Source: Siniperca chuatsi (taxonomy: Eukaryota > Chordata > Actinopteri > Centrarchiformes > Sinipercidae). From it: a stretch of 64,000 bases of DNA. Positions 38,151 to 51,570 of the stretch are shown piece after piece (the stretch's first letter is position 1; each line of letters opens with the position of its first letter). The position numbers and the translations under genes are program-made. The stretch covers positions 19,830,667 to 19,894,666 of the forward strand of contig NC_058043.1 in NCBI RefSeq assembly GCF_020085105.1. The letters are read 5' to 3'. Under the pieces are notes generated by a model, which did no database searches, was not told where the DNA came from, and worked only from the letters and a program-made list of their open reading frames with translations.

Positions 38151-40329
38151 CTCTTTTAAAACTGGTATTTACTCTTTGTCAGCCATTTGCAGGCAACGTC
38201 TACTGATAATCTGTGTGAGTTGACGAGGAGCATGTCTTTGTGGACTGTCTCATGTGGGGACAAGGTGCAGGTTGATTCTGGCCTTCAGCGCCACCAAAAA
38301 AGCCGTTAGGAAGGGCAGCCCCCTGAATTGGGAAAAAGCTTGTGTCTGAGGCTGAAGAGAAGGGAGAGGGAGATGATGGAGGAGCCACCATGACACTTCT
38401 CTTGATCTTGTTCTCCTCCTCGTCCAATTACCCTTCTTGATTTCTCCCTCATCTAATGATTTAATTTTTGTAGTGCTGCACCCTCCAATCACCATCTGTC
38501 CTACAGGCAGTAACACTTACATACATATCTACTGTAATTAGACAATCATTTCCACATGTGGATCAAACTCCTTCAACCACTCAACCCCTACCTCACCCTC
38601 CCATCCGCCCACTGTCTCCTTTTTCCTCCCTCTGTTTTTCTTATTTCCCCGTCTCACACTCTACTACCCTCCGTGTGCCCCTTTTCACTTTTTCTCTCCC
38701 CCTCTTTCCCCTCTCTTTCTGATTGAATTACCATAAGTGCAGGTCTTGGCCAAAATATGCCAGCTTGTTCTGATTAAAACTGTCCTTGTTATACCAGAGA
38801 CTTTCCAAATGGCTGTGAGCAGTTTGTGTGTGTGTTTGGGGGGTTGTGTTAGGAGGAGGACTGTGTGTGTGTGGGGGGAGGGGGGTCACATGCAGTTTGT
38901 GTTGAAAAGAAAAATGCTGCCAGACAACATCGTATGGCAAAAGATAAAGAGTGGAAGCCAAAGAACAAGATAGGGACAGAGTGGAAGGAGATGGAGAGGC
39001 AGTGTGGTAAAGCAGGAGGGAGCGGCGGGGAACAGAGAGGGAATGAGACAGTAATAGTAGTTGACAGAGTTGGGTTCACAACAGGTTCATGGTGACATCA
39101 TGGTTGAATTTTGGGGAACATTTATATAGGAAAAACTATTCGCTGTTCATTGGATGCACATGTACACCCCAAACCTCCTGTTTCTTACCCGTCCTCTCTC
39201 TTTCTTTCTTCACTTAGCCACAAACACTAATTGTTGCCAACAACGGCAAATATGCAAATTTGCTCTGGCACTTTAAAACATTTTGGTCGCGGCATAGTGA
39301 ATTTACGCGTGTGGTTTACCCAGATTTCACCTGTTTTTGAATGAAAAAGCTCCTTCATCTCTCAGGTTGTGTGTTAAACTTTATAACCCCAAACTGACAA
39401 CTGCTACCCAGAGTGTCACCCTCCTTTTCTTCCCCCAGTCCTCGTTTTCTTTCCTCCTTTGCTCCCTCTTTTTTTTGCCTCACTGGTACAGTATGTTCTT
39501 TGTGTGCATGTTTAGCTGTTTGAGAGACAGAAAAGACATAAAGGAGCCATGGGACCCAAAAACGTGTTTATGGTGTATGTGTGGGTGTGATTATATTTGT
39601 GTCAGCTCTTTTTCTTGCTTGAAGAAAATTAACAGCAGGGAGTTGTGGTGTATTAAAGCTTCTTTGTGTCTTATACATGTGTATTTTTTTTTTGTTTTGG
39701 TGCCAGTGTTTATTGGTTTGTGGGCATTTACCAGCCTTAATATGAGTGTAACTTCCTGCATGTATGCTTGTATGTTTTGTGTGTGCCCGTGCAAGCGAGC
39801 TCGTCATACATGCCTGTCATCCTCTGCATGCCTCTCTGTGCACCACAGAGCTTCACATGACATCAATCTGAGAGCAGTGGGATAGTGATCTCATTACCAG
39901 CAGCCTGTTGCTGATTAAAACCTGCCGTCTGCACCCTCCTCCTTCACCCTTTCTTTTCTTCTCCCTCCTCTCCGCTCTCTCCTGCTTCCTTGTCCTTTGC
40001 CCCCCCCCCCACAACTCCAGAGTCGCACAATTCTGCGGTTTCTCCGCTGCTTGCTGCCAAAAAGGGCCCCATTTCAAGCTCTGCAGAAAGTTATAAGCTC
40101 CCCTCTTTTTCCTCTTCAGTTTTCCTCCTTCATTTCTTTGTTCTTTCTTCTTTGCTGTACATCTTTAGGCTGTCTTTATCAGACGCCTCCAACATCCTAC
40201 CTGCAGACCTCATCGAAACCCTTCTCATGTTCCTAATCTTCTTTCTGAGTCAATCTGCTTTGATATTCATTGACACTAAACAAGAACAAAAGTCGGAGAG
40301 AATGAAAGTGTCTGCGAATGTGAGAGAGT

Positions 40330-40338
40330 CTGTGTGTG

Positions 40339-40389
<51 letters not shown>

Positions 40390-40396
40390 TGTGTGC
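40330..40396. repeat. (GT)n microsatellite
   Basis: More than 25 GT units, nearly uninterrupted. Confidence 0.95.
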
Positions 40397-40584
40397 ATGT
40401 ATCAACATGTGGACGCATGTGCTTATTAGTGTCTCATAGATTTACAGTCAGAAATTCACAAATGCTTCTTTCACACTCAGCCAGGCGTTATACACTCCCC
40501 TCCTCATTGCGCATTTCACTGACACAGAAACACAAACAGGACTAACCTTTCACCTCCCTCGCCGACACTGTTGCTGAGAAGTGT

Positions 40585-40650
40585 GGCAGTAACCCAGATG
40601 GTTAAAGCAGCAGACTTGTGATTGGACGGTCCCCAGTTCCATATTTATGA
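40585..40650 (+). mobile_element. tRNA-derived SINE fragment
   Basis: GATGGTTAAAGCAGCAGACT followed by TGTGATTGGACGGTCCCCAG resembles the tRNA-like head of a fish SINE. The B box is degenerate, so this is not a functional tRNA. Confidence 0.4.
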
Positions 40651-42849
40651 TCAAAAAATGTGATAGAAAAAAATGCATATTTTGACAAAGGTTTACATGA
40701 ATGTAGACATTAAATACTGTGTGTTTGTTATACTCAGTGGTTTTGTTATAGTTACTATTCAGTAGACTATATATTAGTTAAAGATGACAATCACTCTGTT
40801 TTCTTGAAGTACAAAATAAAGGTGCTGAGGTAGGCAAAAAAAATCTCTGTCTTATATTTGCATATTAAGTCCCATACTAACAAAATCCATTCCAGACATT
40901 TCTTTTGTTTTACTATTGAAAACACACATATCATATCACTGCAGAGAACTATTTACTCATCCATTCCTTCCTCACCATGTGGCTTAGATCTGTTGTTTCT
41001 ATGTCATGTATGAAAGGAACCCGTGAAGAGGTCTTCACAGAATTCTTGATGGTATGATGGTGATATGAATTTCACAGAAGAGTATTGATAAAATAAATGT
41101 TTTGTATGTTTTATCATAAAACTAGGAGAATATGCATTTAACACCCAATTTAGTAAATGGGATTAATTATGGTGATATCGTAGAGTTTGATGGTGCAATG
41201 CTTCGTTCCAGTCTTTATGTAAAGCACCGCCATATTGTGTCAAAAGTAATCATTTGCCTTGATTGGCAATGATTATAGTGTTGTCCTTTATAATGGCAGA
41301 AATGAAACGGTTCAGGGAACTATTTAAAGCTTTTAGTGTAGTTTTAGTGTAATATAAAAACTCTTTTGGTTAGTAATAAGGATAAATAAAAAAACGTTAA
41401 TTTCTAAATTAATATGAAACACATGTTGAGGACTCAAATACAGTTATTTCATGTTTTAAAACCTTATTAACCAGTCAAACTGAGAGTTAAAACAAAACAA
41501 AATTGTGCTTTTGTCTTAGCTTGTGTTTTGGAAGGTGACCTGCGCTGACTGTTGCTGTCACAGATCGGCCTGTAGTGGGCTGACTTGCCACAGAGGCCAG
41601 TCAGTCAGACAGTAGCAGACAGTTTTATCTCTGACATGAAGAGGCAGGTAGCTCGGCCCCTCAGGGGCCGACTGGCCAGGTTTGATCTCATCACGGATCA
41701 AATGTAGCTCCATTAAATGCTTCCTTACCAGAAAACCGCTGGGTTGATTTGCTTAGGAAAATCCTGTAGGAGGAGAAGAGTTCACTTGAACTGATTTAAA
41801 GGTTTGGATACTGCCAGGAGAATGGCCCTTTGTACTTCTCAGGCTAGGAAATATGGAAAACAGCTCATGGTAGTTTGCATTATGGAGATTTAATGAAGTC
41901 ATCTAACATATATACCAGGCTCTGTATGATTTTCAGAGAAGATATCTGTACTGTAGGTATGCAATATTTTGCACACTCTTCTTATTTGTAGCACTGTAAA
42001 TGTATCGTACATTTCGTAGTAGTTGCAATTTACGATATTGTAAATAACTAACTAATAATTTAGTTTGTACAGTTGCTTACACGTGCTTAGTCTGTACAGA
42101 TTGACACTGAACGTTGCTTTTCCAGTTTTTAAGTTATTGTTTCTATCGTTGAGTCATAAGGACACTGATGCTGAGAGGGTGTATTTATTTCCCATGTATA
42201 AGGTATATACAGGTATATGTAGTCACAATAAAGCATTGAGTGGCTCTTGATTGGCCCCAGGCCCCTGGACTCCCACGTTGGATGGACACAGTCCCAAAGT
42301 TGAGGCATTGTAAACACGAAGCGAAAGCCAAGGGCTGATACAGATATCCCCAAAGGTGTGCAGCCCTCTGCAGCATGTGTGTTTGTGTATGTCTGTGAGT
42401 TAATGACTGTTTCATTAGTGCAAGTGTGTGTACATGCATGCACCGCTCTCTCTGTGTGTGTTAGTGTAGGGCTATCTTTGGATGGTGAGTAGAAGAGGAA
42501 CATATTTAGAAATCCAAAACAAACACTCACAGAGTAGAAATCCAACAAAAGAGCGTTGACTGACAGTACAGTGTAGAAGGAGTGGAGGTAAAGAGAGAGA
42601 CTATGAGACAAAGAAAGAAGGGGGGGCAGCTAGTTGAAACCTAAGCTTTCTGGACCCTGTTTTCCCTTCCTTCGGGCATTCTGTGGCTGGTAAAAAATGT
42701 GCTGTATATTTGAAGTGTAGGATCACGTGACAAAGGCAGGGTTTGTGAATCAAAGTACACAATGATTTCAGGAGGAGAGAGAGAGAGGGAGAGAGGGTGT
42801 GTGTTAGTGAGAGAGAGAGAGACGGGAAAAGGAGAGGGAGGCGGAATGC

Positions 42850-42992
42850 AACAGGCTGAGCTCTATCGTCGCTGCGAGAGGGACTTCTGACTGACAAACA
42901 CAACTACTACGCTCCTTCTCAGCTCATTTCTCCACTGACTTACCCTCACTAACCGCCAGACTGTGTGCCGTGTTCACAACTTACCAGGTCTG
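42850..42992 (+). other. candidate non-coding first exon, possibly of rarg
   Basis: A GC-richer block after a GA-rich run ends in CCAGGTCTG|GTAAGTTT, a near-perfect donor at 42993. No ORF is present. The orientation fits a distal rarg 5' exon that would join the A1 exon acceptor at 54938. A separate lncRNA is equally possible. Confidence 0.3.
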
Positions 42993-43361
42993 GTAAGTTT
43001 GGTTTTCAATCCCATTTTTAAGGCCTTCTTTTCCTTATAACTTCAGTCTGTTGGCGGTGTGTGAGAAAAGAAGACAGACAGAGGACATGTCAGAGCATGA
43101 GTGAGATGTGTGTGTTTTTCTTGTCTCTTTCCCTCTCTCTTTCTCTCTCCCTCTTTCAGTGTGTGTGTGTGTATGTGTGTGTGTTTCTGGGACAGCATTA
43201 CTGGAGAGATTGAGTTTCCTGAGGACAGCTTTAATTGAGAACAGAGATTTCGAGAGAGGGAGAAAGAACAACAGAAACGGCTAAGGAGGGGAATGAAAGC
43301 TGATCAGCACTTGCATGTGCTCTGGGGCCGCTCCATGTGAGGAGAGGAACGCTTGTGGAGA

Positions 43362-43384
43362 TGTGTGTGTGTGTGTGTGTGTGT
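43362..43384. repeat. (TG)n microsatellite
   Basis: Eleven TG units shortly downstream of the candidate non-coding exon. Confidence 0.95.
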
Positions 43385-43911
43385 CCTAAATTTTTTTGCA
43401 TTTGTCCCACTGACGGATGCACATCCCTGTCTTTCTTCCTGACTTCATAAACTCTGATTCACAGTTGCTGAAAGATTATGATCACTACTAAGGTCCTCTA
43501 CACAGAAAAAGAAATGTATTGTGTTAAAAATGGATGTTAGAACATAAATAAGAGAAGAAGTTAATATACAACACACTACATACTGTTTTCTACTGTTGCA
43601 TACATCAGTCTTGGTCTGTCTGAGTACTACAGGTGAGCTCGGAAACCATCTCAGGCCATTTTCCAGCAGTAGACAAAGTGTCTGCTTTAGCCTGCAGGCT
43701 GTCAGCCAACAGACTGGCTGTCAGACTTGATGGATCACTCCATCAACATCACAAATGGCCGAGCAGGTCTGGTCTACCTGAGTGTATACACCCAAAGCTC
43801 CCCCCCCCAAGGTTATGTAAACAGGTTTCCATCCACACAATTACATAAGCGGGATGGAAACACTGAAATAAGCTACACCGGATATCACAAGACAGTCTGC
43901 TGTGTGTCTGA

Positions 43912-43946
43912 TTGCTGCTGCTTCTGCTGCTGCTGCTGCTTTGCAT

Positions 43947-43997
<51 letters not shown>

Positions 43998-44021
43998 GTG
44001 TGGGTGAGAGAGAGAGAGAGT
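43912..44021. repeat. compound (CTG)n, (TG)n and (GA)n microsatellite
   Basis: A short CTG tract (43912-43941) runs into TG repeats (43948-44005) and then GA repeats. Confidence 0.95.
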
Positions 44022-44099
44022 ATATGTGTGTGTGAATAAACTTATTGACCCCCCTCATATTGAAACACATGTCCTTTTATACAGTTTGTGAATCATTTC

Positions 44100-44165
44100 A
44101 AATAGCATCCTTTGTGCGACATGTGCTATATAAATACAGATGTATTGCTTGATTGATGATTGTGA
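44100..44165. mobile_element. LINE-type 3' tail fragment
   Basis: GTGCTATATAAATACAGATG followed by GATTGATGATTG resembles the 3' end shared by many fish L2-type elements. Only the tail is visible. Confidence 0.35.
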
Positions 44166-46452
44166 TTAAAATGCTATTTATCTGCTAAGTGCTTTTTCCC
44201 AGCTGATCCGAGCTGCCTGTGTCTGTCCGCTAACACCATGCTGCTGACCGGCCTCACCGTGCCACTCTATGCTATGCACTCCAATGCAAGGCCCCGCTGT
44301 GAGCTCTTCTAGCAAACTCTTGACAAATCCGTTCCAGATTAATTTTCCTTAATGTCTGGAGGAATGTTCATCAGCACGTCCACAGGAATAGGTGGACGAG
44401 TCTATAAGCAGGGCATAAACAGCTGGGTGTAAACAATACACAGTACATTAAAGATCACATTCTGGAGAAGAGTGACAGACTTGCGAAATATAACTCTTCT
44501 TCTCTTCTCTTCTGATTGAATGGGTTTGATTTTACCATGCTTTTCATCACATTGTCGGCTACTGAGTTAATTCTGATCCCAGGTCAGATTCTGTCAGCTT
44601 TTAAAATCTAACATTTAGGGTGGATGCATCTGCTCGTGGTTAAGTCTTTCTTTTTTCTTTTGGTTTCATCATTTGGAGAAGAAACTTCTAGAAAAATATG
44701 TGTGCGCATTGGTTTGGGTGTGTTGGATTTAACTGCATTGCAATCACATCTTTGTTCTCTACACTTTTCAAGAATGGCAGCCCCTCAGGCTGAGGAGGCT
44801 GTCTGGCTCCTCTCCCTCTTTCTCTCTCTTTCTCTCTGTCTCACTGACTTCTTTCTTCTTTATTTCCTCAATATGAAAAAAACAACAAAAAAAACTCCAT
44901 GTTCTTTGCTGGTGCGTGTCAGCTGAGTTTGATTTTGTACAGGGTTGTTCTCATGGTCGCTACATATAAATGGAAAGTTGGAACTTCCAAAACAAAGAAT
45001 CAAGCATTTGCTACTTGTTTTTGAGAGGGGAAAGACACAAATGTTTTCTTGTTCTGCAGAGTTACTTATTGTCCACAGAGTTATTTTGAGAGATTTTGGT
45101 GAGAGCCACGGACTGGCTGTGGTTCGGCTTGACGTGTCCGATTGGCTTCAGAGATTTGGAAGTCACTTGTAACATTCATTATTGCTTTCGCTGCACTTTT
45201 TCAAAAATCAAGGCTGAATGCGTCTAAAGAGCTTCTCAGTGTGTTTAATCATGGCCCAGGGCTGCTCTTCAGTACAGGCTACAAGTCTCTTCAAACACAC
45301 TTCTGATCCTCTATGTGGAGGAACAACAAGGCACAGATTTTGAGTGTGTGCGTCTGTGTGTGAGACATAGGCGGTGGGGGGCTTCAGACGGTCTTTAGAC
45401 TCACTTTTCACTTTAATACTAAATGAAAAGCTGCCTACCAAATGCCTCAATTAGGCCTGACCCATGGCCCGGGCTGCTGAGCCTGGAGCGACAGGGGCTG
45501 ACCCCGGCTTCGACCTGTAGACCCTCGACAGCCCACAGGGTTGGCTCCACATAATGACAACATTGTGTGTTTTATGAAACATTACCATCATCAACATCAT
45601 CATCCCCATTAGCATTGCTAACACAGAATTCCACTGTGCTATTTCAAGTATGTCGGACAGTTTAAATTTGTGCACAAGAGTAAAGCTATAAGTTAGTCGA
45701 GAGGCAGGTGACACTTTGTGGTAAAGAATGAACAAGGTGGAGAGTGCTCATGGTGGCTTTCAGATAATTTTCTAGTGGGTGGAGATGATTTGATGATTGC
45801 TGTAACTCTATTATGTACTTTAGTGTAGTGTGAAGATTTGTTGATTATACTGTATTTTTAAAATATGGACCCAAGGAAGCAAAGTTGTTGCTAAGGTAAC
45901 AGCTAATCCAAGTTAACAATAATAATAATAATACGTTGCAATGAGTTTCATAGTTTATTAATCTACCAAATATTTTCTACATTAATTGTTTGCTTCAAAT
46001 TGCTTGCTTTGTCCAACCAACAGTCCAAAACCAGTTTACTATTATCGAAGATTTAAAGAAACTGCAAATATGCACAATGAAGAAGTTGGAACCAGTGAAT
46101 GTTTGGCATTTTTGAGTAAAGAATGGGCTAAATGATTAATCAATTATCAAAATAGTTGCAGATAAATTCTTTGCCCATTCGATCCTCTGATTTTGTAGTT
46201 TTTTATAAAACTAAAATCTTTAATCGGCTGTCTTTTATTGAAACATGCTGTTTTAGCTAAACATGTTTTTTCATGAGGTTTATTTTTACTCAAAACTAAT
46301 TTCAAGAATACCCAGCATAACTAAACTCCTTTCTGGGAACAGTGGTTGTGTCCATAAACATTTCTATACGATGGAAAACATTCCTTTACTAGATATAACT
46401 CTTATTCTATTTTAGCAGATGTAGACTTTTAAGTCCAAGTTCAGGTGTGAAG

Positions 46453-46897
46453 TTAAAGGATTAGTTCAGCATGTTTTGGAAATACGCTTATTGGCTTTCT
46501 AAAAGTTAGATGAGAAGATTGATAGCACTATGTTTGTATGCTAAATATGAAGCTAGCTTAGCATAAAGACTGAAACAGGGGGAAATAGCTAGCCTGGCTC
46601 TGTCTAAAGGTAACAAAATCCACCCACAAGCACCTCTAAAGCTCACTAATTAACATGTTATATCTAATTTGTTTAAATGTGGGTTTAATGTGGGGTTATG
46701 CGCTGAACTATTTCTTGGCCAGGTGCAGTGACTTCCTGGTCCTGACAGAGCCAGGCTAGCTGTTAGCTATATAAGCTAAGCTGCTGACTGTAGCTTAATA
46801 TTTACCGTACAAACATGAGAGGGGTATCAAACTTCTTATCTAACTCAGCAAGAAAGTGAAATAATGTATTTTGCAAAATGTGGAACTATTGCCTTAA
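46453..46897. mobile_element. piggyBac-like MITE, copy 2 (TTAA-flanked)
   Basis: Flanked by TTAA on both sides. The ends read AGGATTAGTTCAGCATGTTT and the reverse complement of CAAAATGTGGAACTATTGCC. The interior matches copy 1 (AGTTAGATGAGAAGATTGAT, AGCCTGGCTCTGTC, AAGCTCACTAATTAACA). It is 445 bp with no ORF. Confidence 0.8.
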
Positions 46898-48584
46898 GGT
46901 TGAGACGTCACAGTGACCAAATGGATTATCAACTTCATCCTCCTCAAACTTCGAAAAATAAGTGAGGGAGAATATACTGGAAATCATTTTAATAAAATTA
47001 ATGTCTGGCAATCATTTTGAAAGATGTTTCAGAGTAATAACACTTGGAAAATAGATATCAAATGTTGTTTTGAGGCCTAATATATACATCTGTGTGTACA
47101 TTATTGACTAAGCTAATAACATAATGGCTTGCATAAATTGAAAATATGTGTTTGCTACAGCCAAAAACATTTTGCAGTTATAAGATGGCTGTCAGACACT
47201 GATGGTTTATGGCCCAGCAATGTTTGTGTTCCTCAAAAAACATTTTTACATGTCAGTTTGACATAAAATATAGTACGGCCATTTGTTGGAAAATCAAATT
47301 ATGTTGTTTGTGGGTGATAGTGCCTGTGTTTTTTCTCCTCTGTAACGGTTTCCGTGTGTCAGTATGTGCATTTTCTACTTTGTGTGTTCAGAACAGCTCA
47401 TCCCTGGCTGCATTCTCTCAGAATAAGCCACATTTAATTGTGGTTTTATGGTTTACTGCTAATTGTCCCTGCTGAAGTCATGTTTTTTCTTGCATTTGGC
47501 TGTTGTTGGGGAGTTTTCTAGCCTTCAAATGCACTCAGACTCTGCCTTTTACTTTACTCTGTGGCTCTATAGGTGGCATACACAGAAACTCTGTGGTTTC
47601 AAATGCAGAGATTGTATTTAAGTTTGTCCTCTCGATTTCCTTCCCACTATCACACACTAATGTCTCCTTAGATACATCTGCAAGCTGAACAAAATCATAA
47701 ACTTTCTTCTGTTGTGCAAGTCAAAAGTCTCTAAAAAAGATTGACTATTTGCTCAATATTACACTAACAATAGCAAATAGATTTCAGAATAAAAGAGAAA
47801 GAACAGCAGATAAGACAAGCTCATATCCACAAAAGAACCTAACAAGATAGCGAAACTAACAAATTCAAGAGAAAGCCTGTAGCACTTTACCATTGAATAC
47901 CTGCCTATTTTCCATCTGACTCACATTGTTCTGGATTGAACCCACACACTGGAAGTTTGGAAACAGAAAGATGACTAAATAGTTGGGAAATATTTTACTT
48001 TCTATTTACTGACAGGAGAAAAAGTGCAGAAAGTTAAAGCACAGAGGGAAGGAGCGGACTTTTCGGTTCATGTGACCTGTTCTCAGTCCAAAAGATCAAA
48101 GTGTGTTTATTATCAGACAAACAGTTTCTTATTTTTTTTGTCTTAGACAAGTGTTCACACTCTCACTGGGGAAGAAAAGGACAGAAAGAAACATCATCAT
48201 GCAACCCATCTGATATGCTAACATTGAGGACTAATCAACCACATGATTACACAAAATAAAGGACATCATTATGTGTTGTGGAGCATAGCATTTATACCGT
48301 CTGGTTACAGTTTGGAGTCAATTAAATGACACCGCTTCGATTTAATGGAAAATATTAACATTTACCTTTTGAACTGTTTATAATGTTGTTGTTCATTTCT
48401 TCCATGTTCTTCTAAGTTTTTGACTGAAACCTTGTATTTCTTTGTAGTTGAGACAAGTTTTTTACCCCATTTCCCCATTGTGCACATGATGCTTTACCAT
48501 AAAAATACAATGTTGACCGTGCATAGTCCAAAGTGTGCAGGTTTTACTGATGAAGAACTGATGACACGCTACAAATAATAGGGA

Positions 48585-48665
48585 GATTTTTTGTGGTTTT
48601 GCCTTTATTCCTACAGTAGACAGACAGACAGTAAATATGGGGGGAGGGGGGACTGGATTCGAACC
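48585..48665 (-). mobile_element. SINE fragment with a tRNA B box
   Basis: The minus strand contains CTGGTTCGAATCCAGT, an exact polymerase III B box (GGTTCGAATCC). It is followed by the AC/TG-rich tail of a repeat seen widely in fish. No A box or cloverleaf is present. Confidence 0.5.
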
Positions 48666-50211
48666 AGTATTATTACACAATGATGAAAGTACAAGACAAT
48701 ACAAAGACATTATAGTAAGCCTGTTATGTCAAGTTAAAAACACAGAAATTACATCTAATGAAAAGACTATGTAAAGTTGACATAAATAAAGTCCCAGATA
48801 ACCTGCTGGCTAGCAACAAACCAGAAATATGAAACCACAGAAATAAAAAATGTTCATAACAGACATGAAGTCTCCCTCCCTAAACATGGCTTACTAAAGT
48901 CAAGATGATCACCTATGTTTATTGACTATCTACTCTCAGATTCAGTTTAGAACACGGTGTATAACATTACAGGAGGGACACAGCAGAGGGGAAAAGGACC
49001 AGTAGCAGAGACAGATGGTGCAACTCAAACCACAGGGTACCCAGGAAGACACTGCATCCACCACTGACCAAGCACTGGCGAATGATACCACTTATACAGT
49101 CAACCTGCAGTCAGCCCTTTCCAAGTAAATTTAGACCTATTCACATTCATCCCATCTATACACATCTAATTCTTCTGTTACAAGGAGAGTTCACTTCTAA
49201 ATGTCAGTAATAATGACCTGTGTATGTGGTGGATTTTATGACTGAGACAAAAAAGAAGTTGAGGGTGACCAAGAGACTATTCAGAGTAAGACTGAATCAG
49301 GTGACGGCAGTAAAAATAAAGAGGGATAAACTCTGAACCATGCAGGGATTCAGAGTGTTTAAAGAGTTCTCGTTGTAATTGAATATTTAACTCTTTTTTT
49401 GTTTTATTCCAAAGCAAAGAATAGTCAAAACAGGCTGATGCATACCGACATGTGTACTGATGGCCACCATGCAAGAGTACACAGGCAATACGGTATTGCG
49501 AAGCCTGTCCAAACAGTAAGAACAGAGCAGGAAACTTGGAGCTATTAGTCCTTTCAGACTGTGACCTGGGAAAAACCTGTGTCTACATGGTCAAACACTA
49601 ACATGCATTTATCAATCTGGCTCCAATTCTGCTCGTGATTAGGGTTTAACGTTAAAAAATGTGTTCATGTTTGCATGATCCATTGATCTTTTATACTGAG
49701 GATAGCCAAGAGTGCCAGTTCTAAATGACATGTATATATATTTTTTATTAACCTATGCACCCTGATCAAGCTCCATTTTCGGAACATTTTAACTGCGGCC
49801 GTAGAAGAAAGAAGAAACGTAGATTTCCTATTACCACACATTTCTCAGCTCTAAAAGTGGGCTCATTATACCATAAAACGGAAGATTAACTGTAATTCTC
49901 CAGTCATCAATTTCCCTGAAAATGTTGCACCACATTATCTTCACACCAACAGGACATTTTTTTATAATGGGCCGAAAAAAACAACTGAAAATGTAACCAA
50001 AATTCTCAATATGCAGAGACTGATGGATCGAAGACCTAAACAAAGCCCTTTACTGCCATAATGTTATGCAAGCTTTTCATTATGTACAATACATAAATAC
50101 ATAGAACAGAGTTAGAACAGTGTCTTGATTGAGCGTATATTATTATACAGCAAACCTGTTAAAGTGATAGAGGGTTTAATTTGAGCTCTTGGTGAGGACC
50201 CAGCTCAGGAT

Positions 50212-51113
50212 ACGTCTACACTAAACCTGCTGAATTAAAAAACACAACTTTTTCTCTGTGTTTGAGGCTTCGTACTCAGTTTTTTCATCATCAGAATTTT
50301 TCCCAGAGGGGATAAATCTTAAAATGTTGGCTTGGTGTTTTTGTGTGGACGCAGGTGGCTGTGTGGCAGTAAACTTACGAGGACAACTTTCTGCCGCTTC
50401 TAACACAAAGTTTAAATTTTAATACATCCAATCACAAAATACAGATGATTGCATTCAGCATGTTGATTTTGTCAGATGACTTAATCAACATCAAATAGAG
50501 GCATGAGTGTCTGTTCAACAGGTAGCATTTACGAGTTATGATCAAATCATTATTTTTTGCAAGTTCACTGCCTGACAGTAGAAAAAGAAATATATGTAAA
50601 TGAGAACTACAAAATCATATGTTCGGCTGAATTAGAACACAGTATAGGTGATCACAGAGAACAGTAGGGGACAGAATGGAGGTTTAACCAGCTGAGATTC
50701 AGCAGAGTAACGTGCTGTGTCTGTCCCACTCCTGACCAGATGGTGGCTGTGACGGTTTAGTTTTTTGCCGACCAAAATAGGATGAAAAAGAAGAGATTAA
50801 GCTGTTCAGTATGAATAGAGATCTTTATGAAAACAACCCAGGGGCCAATGTTTCAAGTACTGCTTCCATGCAGAATGCAAATGGTGGCAGTGTCACCTTT
50901 CACAAATGATTGTCGGCCACAAATTGCGAGTCCTGCAGAGCTCAGTATGGAATTTATTTTGAATTGTTAAACATGTCAAAGTGAGCGAGAAGAAATGATA
51001 TGCAGCTTGCATGTTGCAAATTTGGTAAAGGTGAGCTCCTTAAATGCTAGTCTGGACACAGGTTGTTTTCACGTGTAAATTATATTTTCAAAATTAACCA
51101 GCTTAGTGTGGAC
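50212..51113. mobile_element. DNA transposon relic with terminal inverted repeats
   Basis: The left end ACGTCTACACTAAACCTGCT and right end AGCTTAGTGTGGACG are imperfect reverse complements. The similarity continues inward for about 25 bases. It is about 900 bp long and has no transposase ORF. Clear target-site duplications were not found. Confidence 0.6.
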
Positions 51114-51570
51114 GGACTCTCAGTAATGATCTTCTGTGTGTGTGTGTAGTTTCATAACTGTAACCTCAAGCTGATTTAAGTTGGAAAAACCATAAAGTTC
51201 AGTCACATTTACACGCAGGATAACCAGATCCAGATGATGCTCCTAATAAGCACTTAAAACATGTTATTAAAAAAATTGTTTTTGTCATTTCAGCTGTTTA
51301 CAGCTGAACGATGTTTACAACTGTTGCAACAATGCGCTGAACACAATGACATAGCTCCCTAAAAGCTTAGTTCGATGGAAGTTATGTGAAAACAAGCAAC
51401 GTTGACTGTATGTAGCGGCTTGTTGGAGAAGACAGAAAGATGGAAAGCCCCATCATTTTTACACCAAAGCTGTTTTTAATCCCCATAGTCTGGGAAATGG
51501 GCGCATCAGTTTTGTGTTGTGTGTGTGTTGGTGTATTTGTGTGTGCCTGTGTGTCAGCAGGACCAGGACC

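Larger units (their letters stand above)
30761..42840. other. gene-poor spacer upstream of nr1d4 and rarg
   Basis: About 12 kb without recognisable coding exons on either strand. Apart from the separately listed repeats and motifs, I see only AT-rich sequence, pyrimidine-rich tracts (38580-38720, 39930-40000) and a run of 15 C at 33763-33777. Confidence 0.6.

Noticed and set aside
38580..40140. Pyrimidine-rich stretches giving long Leu/Ser/Phe frames
   Set aside because: Low-complexity CT-rich DNA. The frames are compositional.
40585..40650. Possible tRNA gene
   Set aside because: Degenerate B box and no acceptor-stem pairing. Read as a SINE head.
45451..45735. GC-rich minus-strand frame near 45.5 kb
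   Set aside because: No recognisable domain or matching splice sites.
48640..48665. Possible tRNA gene (exact B box on the minus strand)
   Set aside because: No A box or cloverleaf, and the surroundings match a SINE-like repeat.
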